This document shows positions 55,320-64,000 of a stretch of DNA of 64,000 nt, piece after piece. Below the pieces are notes generated by a model, which ran no database searches, was not told where the DNA came from, and was given only the letters and a program-made list of their open reading frames with translations. The DNA comes from Macrotrachela quadricornifera. Taxonomy: Eukaryota; Rotifera; Eurotatoria; Philodinida; Philodinidae. The stretch spans positions 855,804 through 919,803 of the forward strand of contig JAJEKB010021601.1 in assembly GCA_022393335.1 (NCBI GenBank), read 5' to 3'. A program made the position numbers and the translations under genes. Each line of letters begins with the position of its first letter. Within the stretch, counting starts at the first letter, position 1.

Positions 55320-56345
55320 TGGTGCAAAAGTTTTGTATTAATTTTATTTTTCCATTTCATCCTGCACACAAGTATCTTAGACGCTTGATTCTTTTCTTAT
55401 CAGAAAGAGCATAGTCAAAAGTATGTAGACATATATTTTTTCATCGCATATTTGCTTTTAATTTCAAACAAAAATAGAACGAAAGAGAAACGCTACGATT
55501 ACCTTTTTCAATGTCGGATGAATCCTTCGAACTAACAACGAATCTCTCGGTTTTTTCTAAATTACTTTTTTACATTTCAAATTTTTGAATAAAGTTTCTT
55601 TTTCGGAAGGCAGTCTATGAAATTCCCGATAAGGTGATGTGATTATTGGAACTAAAATATCTTTTATTGATTGAAAAATGATGTTATATTCATCTGAGAA
55701 TAGGATGAGCACTTTCAGAAATAGAATTTTTTAGATTTTTTTATAAGATTATCACTATTCTCTAAACAGAACGAATTTTTCTAAGGTTTATTTATAATCT
55801 ATATGCTATGATAATGAAGTCGACAATAAGGAAATCTAACGTGCTCTAAAACTTCGATGATATAATATATTAGATAAATTATCAATAAACCTTAGAAAAA
55901 TTCGTTCTGTTTAGAGAATAGTGATAATCTTGTAAAAAAATCTAAAAAATTCTATTTCTGAAAGTGATCATCCTTTTCTCAAATGAATATAACATCATTT
56001 TTCAATCGATAAAAGATATTTTAATTCTAATAATCACATCATCTTATAGACAATTTCAGAGGCTTCCTTCCGAAAAAAAAAACTTATTAAAAAAATTTGA
56101 AATGTAACAAGGTAATTTAAAAAAACCCGAGACATTCGTTGTTTGTTCGAAGCATTCATCCGACATGGAAAAAAGTAATCGTAGTGTTTCTCTTTCATCT
56201 TATTTTTTGTTTAAAGCTATAAATATGAGACGAAAAAACATGTGTCTGTGCTCTTTAATAAGGAAAAAAATTAATGTATAGGATACTTATGCACAATATG
56301 AGACTATAAAATAAAATTAATGAATAACTTTCACACCATTCATAG
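55320..56345. repeat. Inverted-repeat element, arms about 460 bp
   Basis: The left arm about 55320-55795 and right arm about 55883-56345 are reverse complements over their length. The inner 300 bp are very similar (TTCGTTCTGTTTAGAGAATA and ATTCTATTTCTGAAAGTG match their counterparts exactly). The outer portions are more diverged (TTTTATTTT-CCATTTCATCCTGCACA versus its complement). The spacer is about 87 bp. No coding capacity; the open frame 56320-56529 lies over its edge. Confidence 0.75.
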
Positions 56346-56844
56346 GTTCACTTCTTTGCATTCTATGAAACTTCATTTTTTGGACACTTGGGCGCATTTT
56401 ACCTACGAAAACAAAATGTACTGTACATCTTATTTGAGATTTTCCATTAGAAACACCGATGGAAGGCAGAAATATATTTTTGCATGCCCCAACGTGGGAA
56501 GAATTCGTCTAGCAACTTTATACAAATAAGCAATTCATATCTCTGCTTAAATCGTAACATTCGAAGAAAAATACTCAATTGTTTTTGTAAAATTGTTTGA
56601 AATAAAATATATTTTTTTGAAAGAGCTCAAAGAGTCATTCATTATTGTTTTAGGAATCATAACATTTCTTCTGACTAGTAGTGGGCAAAAAGGCTTCTAA
56701 AATTTGATTGGTTGGAAAAATCAACCAACCAGTTCTATGAAAGATTGCTCAATAAGGGTTATCATAATTTATAGGTTCACTAGAGGAGGCACCCACTACA
56801 AAGAGAATATGGTTAAAGTTCTGCATCTTTCACTCGACTTTTCT
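56346..56844. other. Gene-free stretch
   Basis: AT-rich up to about 56690, then composition rises towards the tandem repeat. No gene seen. Confidence 0.35.
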
Positions 56845-57132
56845 GCTGTACATAACACATCTTTTACAGGACTGTTTCCCGCTGTGGCTGAGCCATCTGC
56901 AACAGAAACTTTCCCGTCACCCCTGAAACCTCTATGACAGGACTTTTACCGATATGCGTCAGGCATCTTTAACAGGATTATTCCTGCTATGCGTTAGGTA
57001 TTCGCCATAGAACTTTTCTCGTCGTGCGTTATACCTCTTTCATAGAAGTTTTTTCATCATACCTGGAACCTCTGCTACAGAACTTTTCCCACCGTGCATA
57101 AGGCAACTTCAGCGGGACTCTTCTCATCGAGC
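56845..57132 (+). repeat. Degenerate 35-bp tandem repeat, about eight copies
   Basis: Six consecutive 35-base units from 56923 to 57132 share a core approximating GGAACCTCTGCTACAGAACTTTTCCCACCGTGC with point differences but no length change; one or two looser units precede them. Typical unit landmarks are CAGGACTTTT / CAGAACTTTT and a TGCG ending. Because 35 is not a multiple of three, this is not a coding repeat. Confidence 0.7.
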
Positions 57133-58140
57133 TCAAGCTGACACCCTCACTCGCATCCACTTTGGGCACGATCACTCTCAAAATTGTATCGAACTGCGTA
57201 ATTTGATTAGAAAGTGAATAAAATCAGTCTCTTACGACTTGGATGAAGCTTCACGCATGGCTTTCTTTCTCACCCCCCAAACATTCTGCCGATTTTCATT
57301 AGCGCACTCAAGGAACTGATGCGGATAGTTCTGTGACGCTGTTTCTCACAATGACTAAATGCATAGCGAACGGACTCATCAGAATCTCGATATGTATTGA
57401 TCGGGGTGAGATTTTATCCAGCGCCTTCCACGCACCCCGTTTGATGGTTCCAACCTCAAGATGACTTTCCTCAGAAGCTAAGGAAGTAGTGTGGAAACTT
57501 TTATGACGGTGGCTATCACACGGACTGAATCCATAGCGAACAGACAAACGTTCTTCTTTAAATACATAGATACGTCATCGTTGTGAGTCAAGAAAAAGAA
57601 CAAATACGTTGTTTCTGTGAGTCATAGGAAACTAATAGATACACTATAATTGTGAATCAAGGAAATACTTGTATACATTTTTTTCTCTTATAACCTATTA
57701 GAAATCTTCGATTGTCACATTTAAACCAAAGAATCAACAATACAAAATGATTAATCTTAGAAACATGACAAATTCGCTAAATTTCTGAAAAAATCATGCA
57801 AATTTCATTGCCATATGACATGGGTGAAATTTCACCCAAACACCCCCATCCTACCCCTATTAATGGTGACAGCACTCTATAAAGCTACCGCTGCACTCAG
57901 GAAAGCACCGTGGAAAGTTTGTTAGTGTTAATGAAGAAATGACTACCTAGGTGAGATTTCACCTACATCCGACACCCACACCCACGCACCTAGCACGCTC
58001 GATGGGTGACCCCGCTATGTGCTTCCTCCGAGCCTCGGGATGTACCATGGAAAGTTTGATGATCGTAGCTTTTACAGGGACCGAATGCATAACGAACAGA
58101 CAGACAGGCAGACAGACATTCTTCTTGATATATATATAGA
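57133..58140 (+). repeat. Retroposon-like repeats with (C/A)AGACAGAC...TATATATAGATA tails
   Basis: Two related units end at about 57575 and 58140. Each carries a tail of the type ATAGCGAACAGACA, then TTCTTCTT and an AT-rich TATATAGATA. Internal phrases (TGATGGTTCCAACC, GTGGAAAGTTT, ACCCCGCTATG) are GC-richer than the neighbourhood. The same tail ends the repeat at 61.6-62.1 kb and at about 62432. Tails like this are seen in RTE-type retroposons and their SINEs; no reverse transcriptase is present. Confidence 0.5.
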
Positions 58141-59077
58141 TACAGGATGATTCACCTATTTTTACTAGTTTTCGTCAATCGATTGTATTTCTATATGACG
58201 TCAGAAACTTTTTCACTTCTATCTGATTAAATAGAACGTTGATTGTTCTATCCAATGGTATAGTTTTCATTTGATTTATTTCATAAGTTAGTTAAAAAAT
58301 GAGTAAAGTTTTGGGAAGTAAGCAAAAACATGTTTTTTGGAATCTCGAGATATTTTCTTCGAGTAAATCGAGTAATTATAATGTATTGGACAAATGAATA
58401 TATTTCATTTTTATATAGTTCAATAGAGAAATGAATTCTCTATCAAACTATACATTTTTTAGCAATTTATTTTCCACTTCGACTGAAAATTTAGTGAATG
58501 TTTAACAAATTTTTTTAATAAAAAATTCATTTATTTGTCTTTGTAGAGTAAATAACAGGATGGTTTAGCTATTTTCACTAGTTTTATTTTCTTTAATATA
58601 AAAAAACGAAAAAGAAAGATTACAATTTCAAACGATGTTTTAGGTGAAAGCCACGAGTCTGATGTATAAGATATGAATTATCTTGTAAATGAACTTTTAT
58701 CAAAAAAAATTGCTAAACATTCACTAAGTTTTCAGTTGAAGTGGAAAATAAATTGCTAAAAAATGTATAGTTTGATAGAGAATTCATTTCTCTATTGAAC
58801 TATATAAAAATGAAATATATTCATTTGTCCAATACATTATAATTACTCGATTTACTCGAAGAAAATATCTCGAGATTCCAAAAAACATGTTTTTGCTTAC
58901 TTCCCAAAACTTTACTCATTTTTTAACTAACTTATGAAATAAATCAAATGAAAACTATACCATTGGATAGAACAATCAACGTTCTATTTAATTAGATAGA
59001 AGTGAAAAAGTTTCTGACGTCATAGAGAAATACAATCGATTGACGAAAACTAGTAAAAATAGGTGAATCATCCTGTA
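58141..59077. mobile_element. Young 937-bp palindromic element with TA ends
   Basis: Begins TACAGGATGATTCACCTATT and ends with its exact complement. Arms of about 375 and 358 bp (58141-58515 and about 58720-59077) are nearly identical by eye with only scattered differences, far closer than any other inverted repeat here. The spacer includes a second start-like phrase ACAGGATGGTTTAGC at about 58556. TA at both ends suggests Tc1/mariner-type mobilisation. No coding capacity. Confidence 0.85.
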
Positions 59078-59089
59078 TAATTTCATAAC

Positions 59090-59240
59090 GGGGCGGAACG
59101 GGGCATGGGACTAACTTAACACGGAGCGGGGCGGGGCATCTTTTTAAAAAATTCTCGGTGCTCTGCGGGTCACGTGGCTGGCCGATCACGGGCCGGGCCG
59201 GGTCGGGGGTGTCAAAAACAGTGACCCGAGCAGCTCCGTC
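59090..59240. repeat. GC-rich low-complexity scrap
   Basis: About 150 bp of GGGGCGGGGC and GGGCCGGGCCGGGTCGGGG text in an otherwise AT-rich region, beside the palindromic element. Probably a simple-sequence-bearing repeat fragment. The minus frame 58992-59189 runs over it without motifs. Confidence 0.5.
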
Positions 59241-61592
59241 ATGAATAATATTTATTAAATTTTCAAAGATGATAATAAAACTAATATTACAGTCATGTAG
59301 TCATTTTATTTATTATGCTCACATTTTTCTGCTCATTGAGAAAGATACGCTTCGGCAGTTATAGTCAGTTTTGCCTATCTTTAGTTTTATTTACTGAACT
59401 ACGTTATTTATTTTTTATGCATCCAAACAATGGTTTAGAATAATGAATCGTATTTGATGAAGAAACCTTCTCTAAAATGTCATTGAAGTTGTTTTGAGAA
59501 ACAGCAGATCTTAAAACTTATTTTTTTAGCGACTAGAAATAACAAACAATATAGCATCCTGACTAGATAAAAATGTATTATCAATGTCTATTATCCATTT
59601 GAGAGTTAAATGGTCGTGGTCGTCTTGTGAATGACTTTTTATAGGGGTAAGATAGAGATAAAGGGTGATCACCGTTGTAAAGAGGAGATGAAAACGCATC
59701 GAATCATATATAGAAAGTTTTTTCAAACTACTTTCCTAAAGGTTTTAGTCGAATGTTTTCAATGAATTCTTTTTTTCTTCTACGTCAAAAAAGAGATTTT
59801 TCTATCAAAGCCTCGTAAAAACTTAAATTTTACGATTATTTTGTTGGAAAAATGAGATGATAGATTGTGTCTCCGATAATTTCAATATTTTATTGAGAAT
59901 AGAATCATGACACGGCTTTGTAGTTCTGAGTTTGGCGGTTCTAGCGCACTCCGGAAAATCAATAAATTAATATCGTGAACATGACAGCCATGCTGTTTTT
60001 CTTGAATTTTTTAGTAAAACCTTCAGAAAAATATTTCAAAAAAAACTTTCTAAATATAATTCGATCTGTTTACATCTCCTCGTTCCAACGTTAAAAGCCC
60101 CTCGTCTCTATCTCGTTGCTACGAAAAGTTATTATAGAAATATCCATAACTATATAATTCTGAAATAGACAATAGGTGCAAGTCAAGTTGAATTTCGATG
60201 CATCATTTTGATTTAACATGCTTTCATTTTGAATAAAGAGACGACTCTCTAACTGGAACGCTTACTATTTTCTATGAAGATATCATTATTATTTGAAACT
60301 GACATTTATATAGATAAACATGAATAGCAAGAACTGATATTATGAATTTTTCGTGGCTAAAGTTTATTAAGATGAAGAAGTTTTCTATAACTCTTAGATA
60401 GTCAGTCATATTTTTTGATTATTCTTAAAATGAGAATGAATTCTCTCTGATTGGAGCAATAGTCATTTAAGAAGTAACGTACTCTGGAAAATGTGATGAT
60501 ATAGATCTATCGTTTTTAATAACTATCAGTAGTGACGAGAAATAGTTAACAGATAATCATATAAATGAATTATATATAGTAACACAAGAGTCACTAAATA
60601 AATATCATATGTAGCATAGATACTTCAGTAGTCTCACATCCCAATAATTACAATATACTGAAGAAAAAGAAAGGATTTGTCATTCATTGACCTATAGTTC
60701 AGCTTAAGTCAGTACTCAATCTGGACTGGGTACCCAGTTAACTGGACTGGTGCATGTCTAATCGAGATTATGTGAAAATTCCTGAGTTTTTGAAATTTCT
60801 TTCATAAAAAAGCTGCCGCCACCGCCATCGCGGCAGGGGTAGTGGCAGCGCCACGATACACATCTCTAATTCAAGAAGTTATAATCATAAGATTGAGACT
60901 TTCTCAATCTAAATTAAAAAATCTGTTAAATTTTTAAAAATCGTTTTTTTGTTCTTATTAAGAATACTGTTCCTAATAAGAGCAACCAGTGAAAAAATGT
61001 TCCTAATACGAACAATCTATATGAATCACATACGAAACATAAATTTTTTAAGAAAACAAACTTTTTTTTTCTATTTAAACTTAAATATTTTTTGTGCATT
61101 CGCATAAAAAATCTTTGTCTCTTTATGATACATTAGTTTTCAGCCGTTCACTCCGAAACGATTTATTTTTCGTTTTTAAAGCTGATATGATCTCAAAATG
61201 GTGTCTAACTGATGGAGAATATATTAAAAGGATTGAAAAAAAAATTCAACCACAGTATTAGTCCAATGTGAAATATTTTGTTTGAATCTAGTTGTCCGAA
61301 TATTTTCTTTAGACTAGTTCCTGTTCGGATTCGAAAGATATGTAATGTAATGCAAAATGTTTTCTGACAAATGCTGATTGAAAATTAGTGGCTCTCAAAA
61401 AAAATTGGGCAGTAAATTAATGATCATATTGGTGTTATGTCAAATAAAAAATCTCTTTGTAAATTAATAGCGACTTCAAGAATAGACTAAAATATTTCAT
61501 TATTTGTAATTATGTAATTTTGACTGCCATGTATCAAAAGACAGTTATCAAATAGCTTTGAAAAAATAAAAATTTTCTACTTTTTTTTATAC
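59241..61592. other. Gene-free stretch
   Basis: AT-rich. A GC-richer patch at 60715-60880 (GGACTGGGTACCCAG, then GCCGCCACCGCCATCGCGGC and ACACATCTCTAA) looks like one or two MITE ends, but I cannot pair them. The minus frame 59526-59726 has no motif. Confidence 0.4.
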
Positions 61593-62432
61593 TTGTGGTA
61601 GTACTAAGCGTTGCTCTGGAAATCTCCATACTGAAAACTTACCATGTCCAAAAACGATAGAAGATGTCTAGAAGGTTTGCTCAAGACCTTTTCATCTATT
61701 ATTACTATATGTCCCACTGTGCATACGCTTACATTCATTTTTGAATCGGAAAACTCAGCAAATAATGCGAGGGTATAACTGTCTTTCTCTTTACTCATGC
61801 GTATTGCCATATTATATACTAATATCCAGTGGAAAAAAGTGACACTAAGGAGTGAATATTCGAACAATGGCAGCAAATGCTCCAAAGATTTTGAAAGATA
61901 GGGAAAAATTGCAAAAGTATCATAACCTGTGTGAAATTTCAGCCCAACTCTCTCGCTGGTCATCCTGATTCTCTCTCGATCTTCCTCGGGACCTAAGAGT
62001 ATGTCATAAAAAATTTGGTACAGCTTGTTCGTGCGGTTTCTAAATGCATAAAAAACAGACAAACAGACAGACAAACCTTCTTCTTTATATATAGAGATTA
62101 TGAGTCATTAGTAATGATATTTTCTCTCACTTTTTACTTTCTTTATTCGATGGATATTTTCAATTATACGGTTGCACTTCATCTTATACATTCTATTCGT
62201 TTTCTTTCGATAATCCTAAAATGTCTCGTGACCTATGACTAAACGTACATCTCTTTATATACTTTCGTTCTTGAATTATTGAGAAAACAATAATACGCAC
62301 AAATTTTCTGAAAAAAGTATTCACTGTAGTAAATCCAACAATAGGGGGCAAACATCCCCCTTGGTCATACCGTGTCCAAATGAAAGAAGAACAGACAAAG
62401 AGATAAACTTTCTTCTTTATATATATAGATGA
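61593..62432 (+). repeat. Dispersed retroposon-like repeat, longer copy
   Basis: Same family as 17403-17785 but keeps its 3' end: AAACAGACAAACAGACAGAC, then CCTTCTTCTTTATATATAGAG at about 62055-62095. A second tail, AGACAAAGAGATAAAC then TTCTTCTTTATATATATAGA, ends at about 62432, so two copies may lie head to tail. The minus open frame 61604-62074 runs antisense through it and is not a gene. Confidence 0.55.
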
Positions 62433-62656
62433 TATTAAAAAAATCTTTTATTAAAAACAAACGTCCGCGATAGAAGATATTAATTTTCTACTTAATCTCA
62501 AAGAACGCAACATCCTTCTCGATGGCATTTATTATAGAAATCCAACAAAAAAAATAAATTCAATTAATCAAAAAATATTCACGCATAAAAACTAGAAGAC
62601 TTTTTAATCCTCTCATAAAAATATATTGCTGGAATTGCCATATTCCTTGTCAACAG
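62433..62656. other. 3' flank of the LRR gene
   Basis: AT-rich; presumably includes the 3' untranslated part of the minus-strand LRR gene. No other feature. Confidence 0.4.
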
Positions 62657-63902
62657 TCATATTCGTTCCTTCAATGACGCGTTGTTTTTGAGTATTTCCA
62701 TGATATGATCTTTTAGATTACGATTAATGCGATGCCACGAGAGGTTCAACGCGCAGACTATCTGTGTCAAATAGTGAGTGCATAGGTGAATAAGTAAAAG
62801 ATTGATGTGATTCATATTACTTTGTTTTGTTCTAAAGCATTGGCTAAATGTTGTGCTCCTTCATCACCGATTTCATTGTACGAGAGGTCCAATGTGGTGA
62901 GTGTCTGTATAAAATAGTGAGTGCATACATGAATAAAAAGAAGATTGGAGTGATTCATATTACTCGGTTGTGTTCTAGAGCGTTGACTAAATGTTGTGCT
63001 CCTTCATCACCAATTTCATTGCTCGTGAGATCCAATGTGGTGAGTCCCTATGTCATACAGTGAGTACATAAGCGGATAAGAATAATATTGATGTGGTTCA
63101 TATTACTTTGTTTTGTTCTAAAGCAGTAGCTAAATGTTGCGCTCCTTCATCACCAATTTGATTATCCTCGAGGATCAATGTGGTGAGTGTCTGCGTAAAA
63201 CAGGAAGTACATAGATGAATAAGAAGAAGTTCGATATGATTTATATTACTTCATTTTGTTCTAGAGCAGCGGCTAAATGTTGTGCTCTTTGTGGATCAAT
63301 ATGACTGATCCCGAGATTCAACGTAGTAAGTGTCTGTGTAACACAATGAGTGCATAAATGAAGAAGAATAGTATTGATGTGATTCATATTACTTTATTTT
63401 GTTCTAGAGCAGTGGCTAAATATTGCACTCCTTGTAAACCAATTTCATTTTCCTCGAGGTCTAGTGTGGTGAGTGTCTGTGTAAGATAGTGAGTGTATAG
63501 ATGAATAAGAAGAAGATTGATATGATTCATATTACTTCATTTTGTTTTAAAGCAGCGGCCAAATGTTGTGCGCCCTCATCACCAATTTGATTGTAGTAGA
63601 ACGATAATGCGGTGAGTGTCTGTGTAAAATAGTGAGTGCTTAGATAAATAAGAAGATTGATGTGATTCATATTACTTTGTTTTGTTCTAAAGCATTGGCT
63701 AAATACTGTGCTCCTTGTGGACCAATTTCATTTTCGTCGAGCTCTAATGCGGTAAGTGTCTGTGCAAAATAGTGAGTGCATAGATGAATAAGAATAATAT
63801 TGATGTGATTCATATTACTTTGTTTTGTTTTAAAGTAGCGGCTAAATGTTGTGCTCCTTCATCACCAATATGATTGCCCCGGAGGTTCACTGTGATGAGT
63901 GT
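62657..63902 (-). CDS. Ribonuclease-inhibitor-type LRR protein, 3' part (nine exons seen)
   Basis: Complement join of 62657-62761, 62821-62904, 62964-63047, 63107-63190, 63250-63333, 63393-63476, 63536-63619, 63676-63759 and 63819-63902. Eight exons are exactly 84 bp, one 28-residue LRR each, phase 0: T-L-T-T-L-D-L-S-Y-N-E-I-G-D-E-G-A-Q-H-L-A-N-A-L-E-Q-N-K. The last exon (I-V-C-A-L-N-L-S-W-H-R-I, ending S-L-K-E-R-I) carries the stop. Introns are 59 bp (one 56) with GTAATATGAATC donors. The repeat type (x-L-D-L-x-x-N-x-I-G-x-x-G) is that of NLR/NOD3 and ribonuclease-inhibitor proteins: a curved binding surface, often in immune or scaffold proteins. What precedes the LRRs lies outside the window or is cut off by the element at 63956. 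Repeats 2 and 6 carry unusual residues, but no stops are seen. Confidence 0.85.
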
Positions 63903-63955
63903 CTGTGTAAAATAGTGAGTGCATAGATAAATAAGAAGAAGGTTGGTGTGATGCA

Positions 63956-64000
63956 TACAGTGTGCGGTCAAAAAAGCATGGACATTTTTGTTTTTACTCA
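63956..64000 (+). mobile_element. Terminus of a Tc1/mariner-like element (cut by window edge)
   Basis: The 143-bp LRR unit is interrupted in its intron at TA (63956-63957), followed by CAGTGTGCGGTCAAAAAAGC and ATGGACA, which resembles Tc1/mariner inverted termini (CAGTG-GGTCAAAA-type, after TA). The other end is outside the window. Confidence 0.5.

Noticed and set aside
61604..62074. 156-codon minus-strand frame
   Set aside because: Runs antisense through a dispersed repeat whose other copy (17.4 kb) does not keep the frame.
62848..63063. 71-codon plus-strand frame
   Set aside because: Antisense shadow of the LRR exons and introns on the minus strand.
62821..63960. CRISPR-like regular repeat/spacer pattern (84/59 bp)
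   Set aside because: The repeated 84-bp parts translate as LRRs and the 59-bp parts have intron borders and are themselves repeated, so they are not unique spacers; the genome is eukaryotic.

Overview
The window looks like nuclear DNA of a small invertebrate, most likely a bdelloid rotifer. This is inferred from gene content, not from a database match. It is AT-rich, has very short introns (about 50-76 bp in most genes) with GT..AG borders, and carries a typical mix for that group: a WWE-domain protein, an expanded family of bacterial-type ADP-ribosylglycohydrolases, a divergent nuclear receptor, an IAP-type BIR/RING protein, a ribonuclease-inhibitor-type LRR gene, and a bacterial-like pyruvyltransferase. 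About three quarters of the window is gene-poor and full of decayed DNA transposons, many of them long inverted repeats.

Layout. 0-0.2 kb: start of a WWE-domain gene (minus strand, cut by the window edge). 1.6-2.3 kb: a possible 70-residue membrane protein. 3.0-4.8 kb: the most striking gene, an intronless fusion of a triose-phosphate/PEP-translocator-type membrane transporter with a polysaccharide pyruvyltransferase. 9.9-11.2 kb: nuclear receptor in three exons. 14.9-16.1 kb: F-box protein with a laminin-G/concanavalin-like domain. 17-22.3 kb: transposon graveyard (TTAA-flanked element, 1.7 kb inverted repeat carrying a solo LTR and a 91-bp MITE). 22.6-23.9 kb: type II membrane protein resembling a Golgi glycosyltransferase. 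25.1-25.9 kb: cathepsin L-like pseudogene. 27.2-38.5 kb: gene-dense block with three ADP-ribosylglycohydrolase paralogues on the minus strand (one catalytically degenerate), plus an IAP and a small unknown gene on the plus strand. 40-46.7 kb: hAT elements and coding remnants. 49.5-51.3 kb: a small membrane protein and a six-exon ZIP-type zinc transporter. 52.9-53.6 kb: ubiquitin-conjugating enzyme pseudogene. 53.7-62.4 kb: nested inverted-repeat elements and retroposon-like repeats. 62.7-63.9 kb: 3' end of an LRR gene built from a 143-bp exon+intron unit repeated in tandem, interrupted at the right edge by a Tc1/mariner-like terminus.

Functional themes. (1) Glycan modification: the transporter-pyruvyltransferase fusion would import phosphoenolpyruvate into the secretory lumen and use it there on one polypeptide; a glycosyltransferase-like type II protein lies about 18 kb away, though no operon-like link is implied. 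(2) ADP-ribose metabolism: three hydrolase-type genes, with a gene-conversion-like tract shared by two of them and active-site loss in the third, plus a WWE (ADP-ribose-binding type) gene at the left edge. Exon structures were joined by eye from splice signals, reading phase and motif continuity; none has transcript support here.
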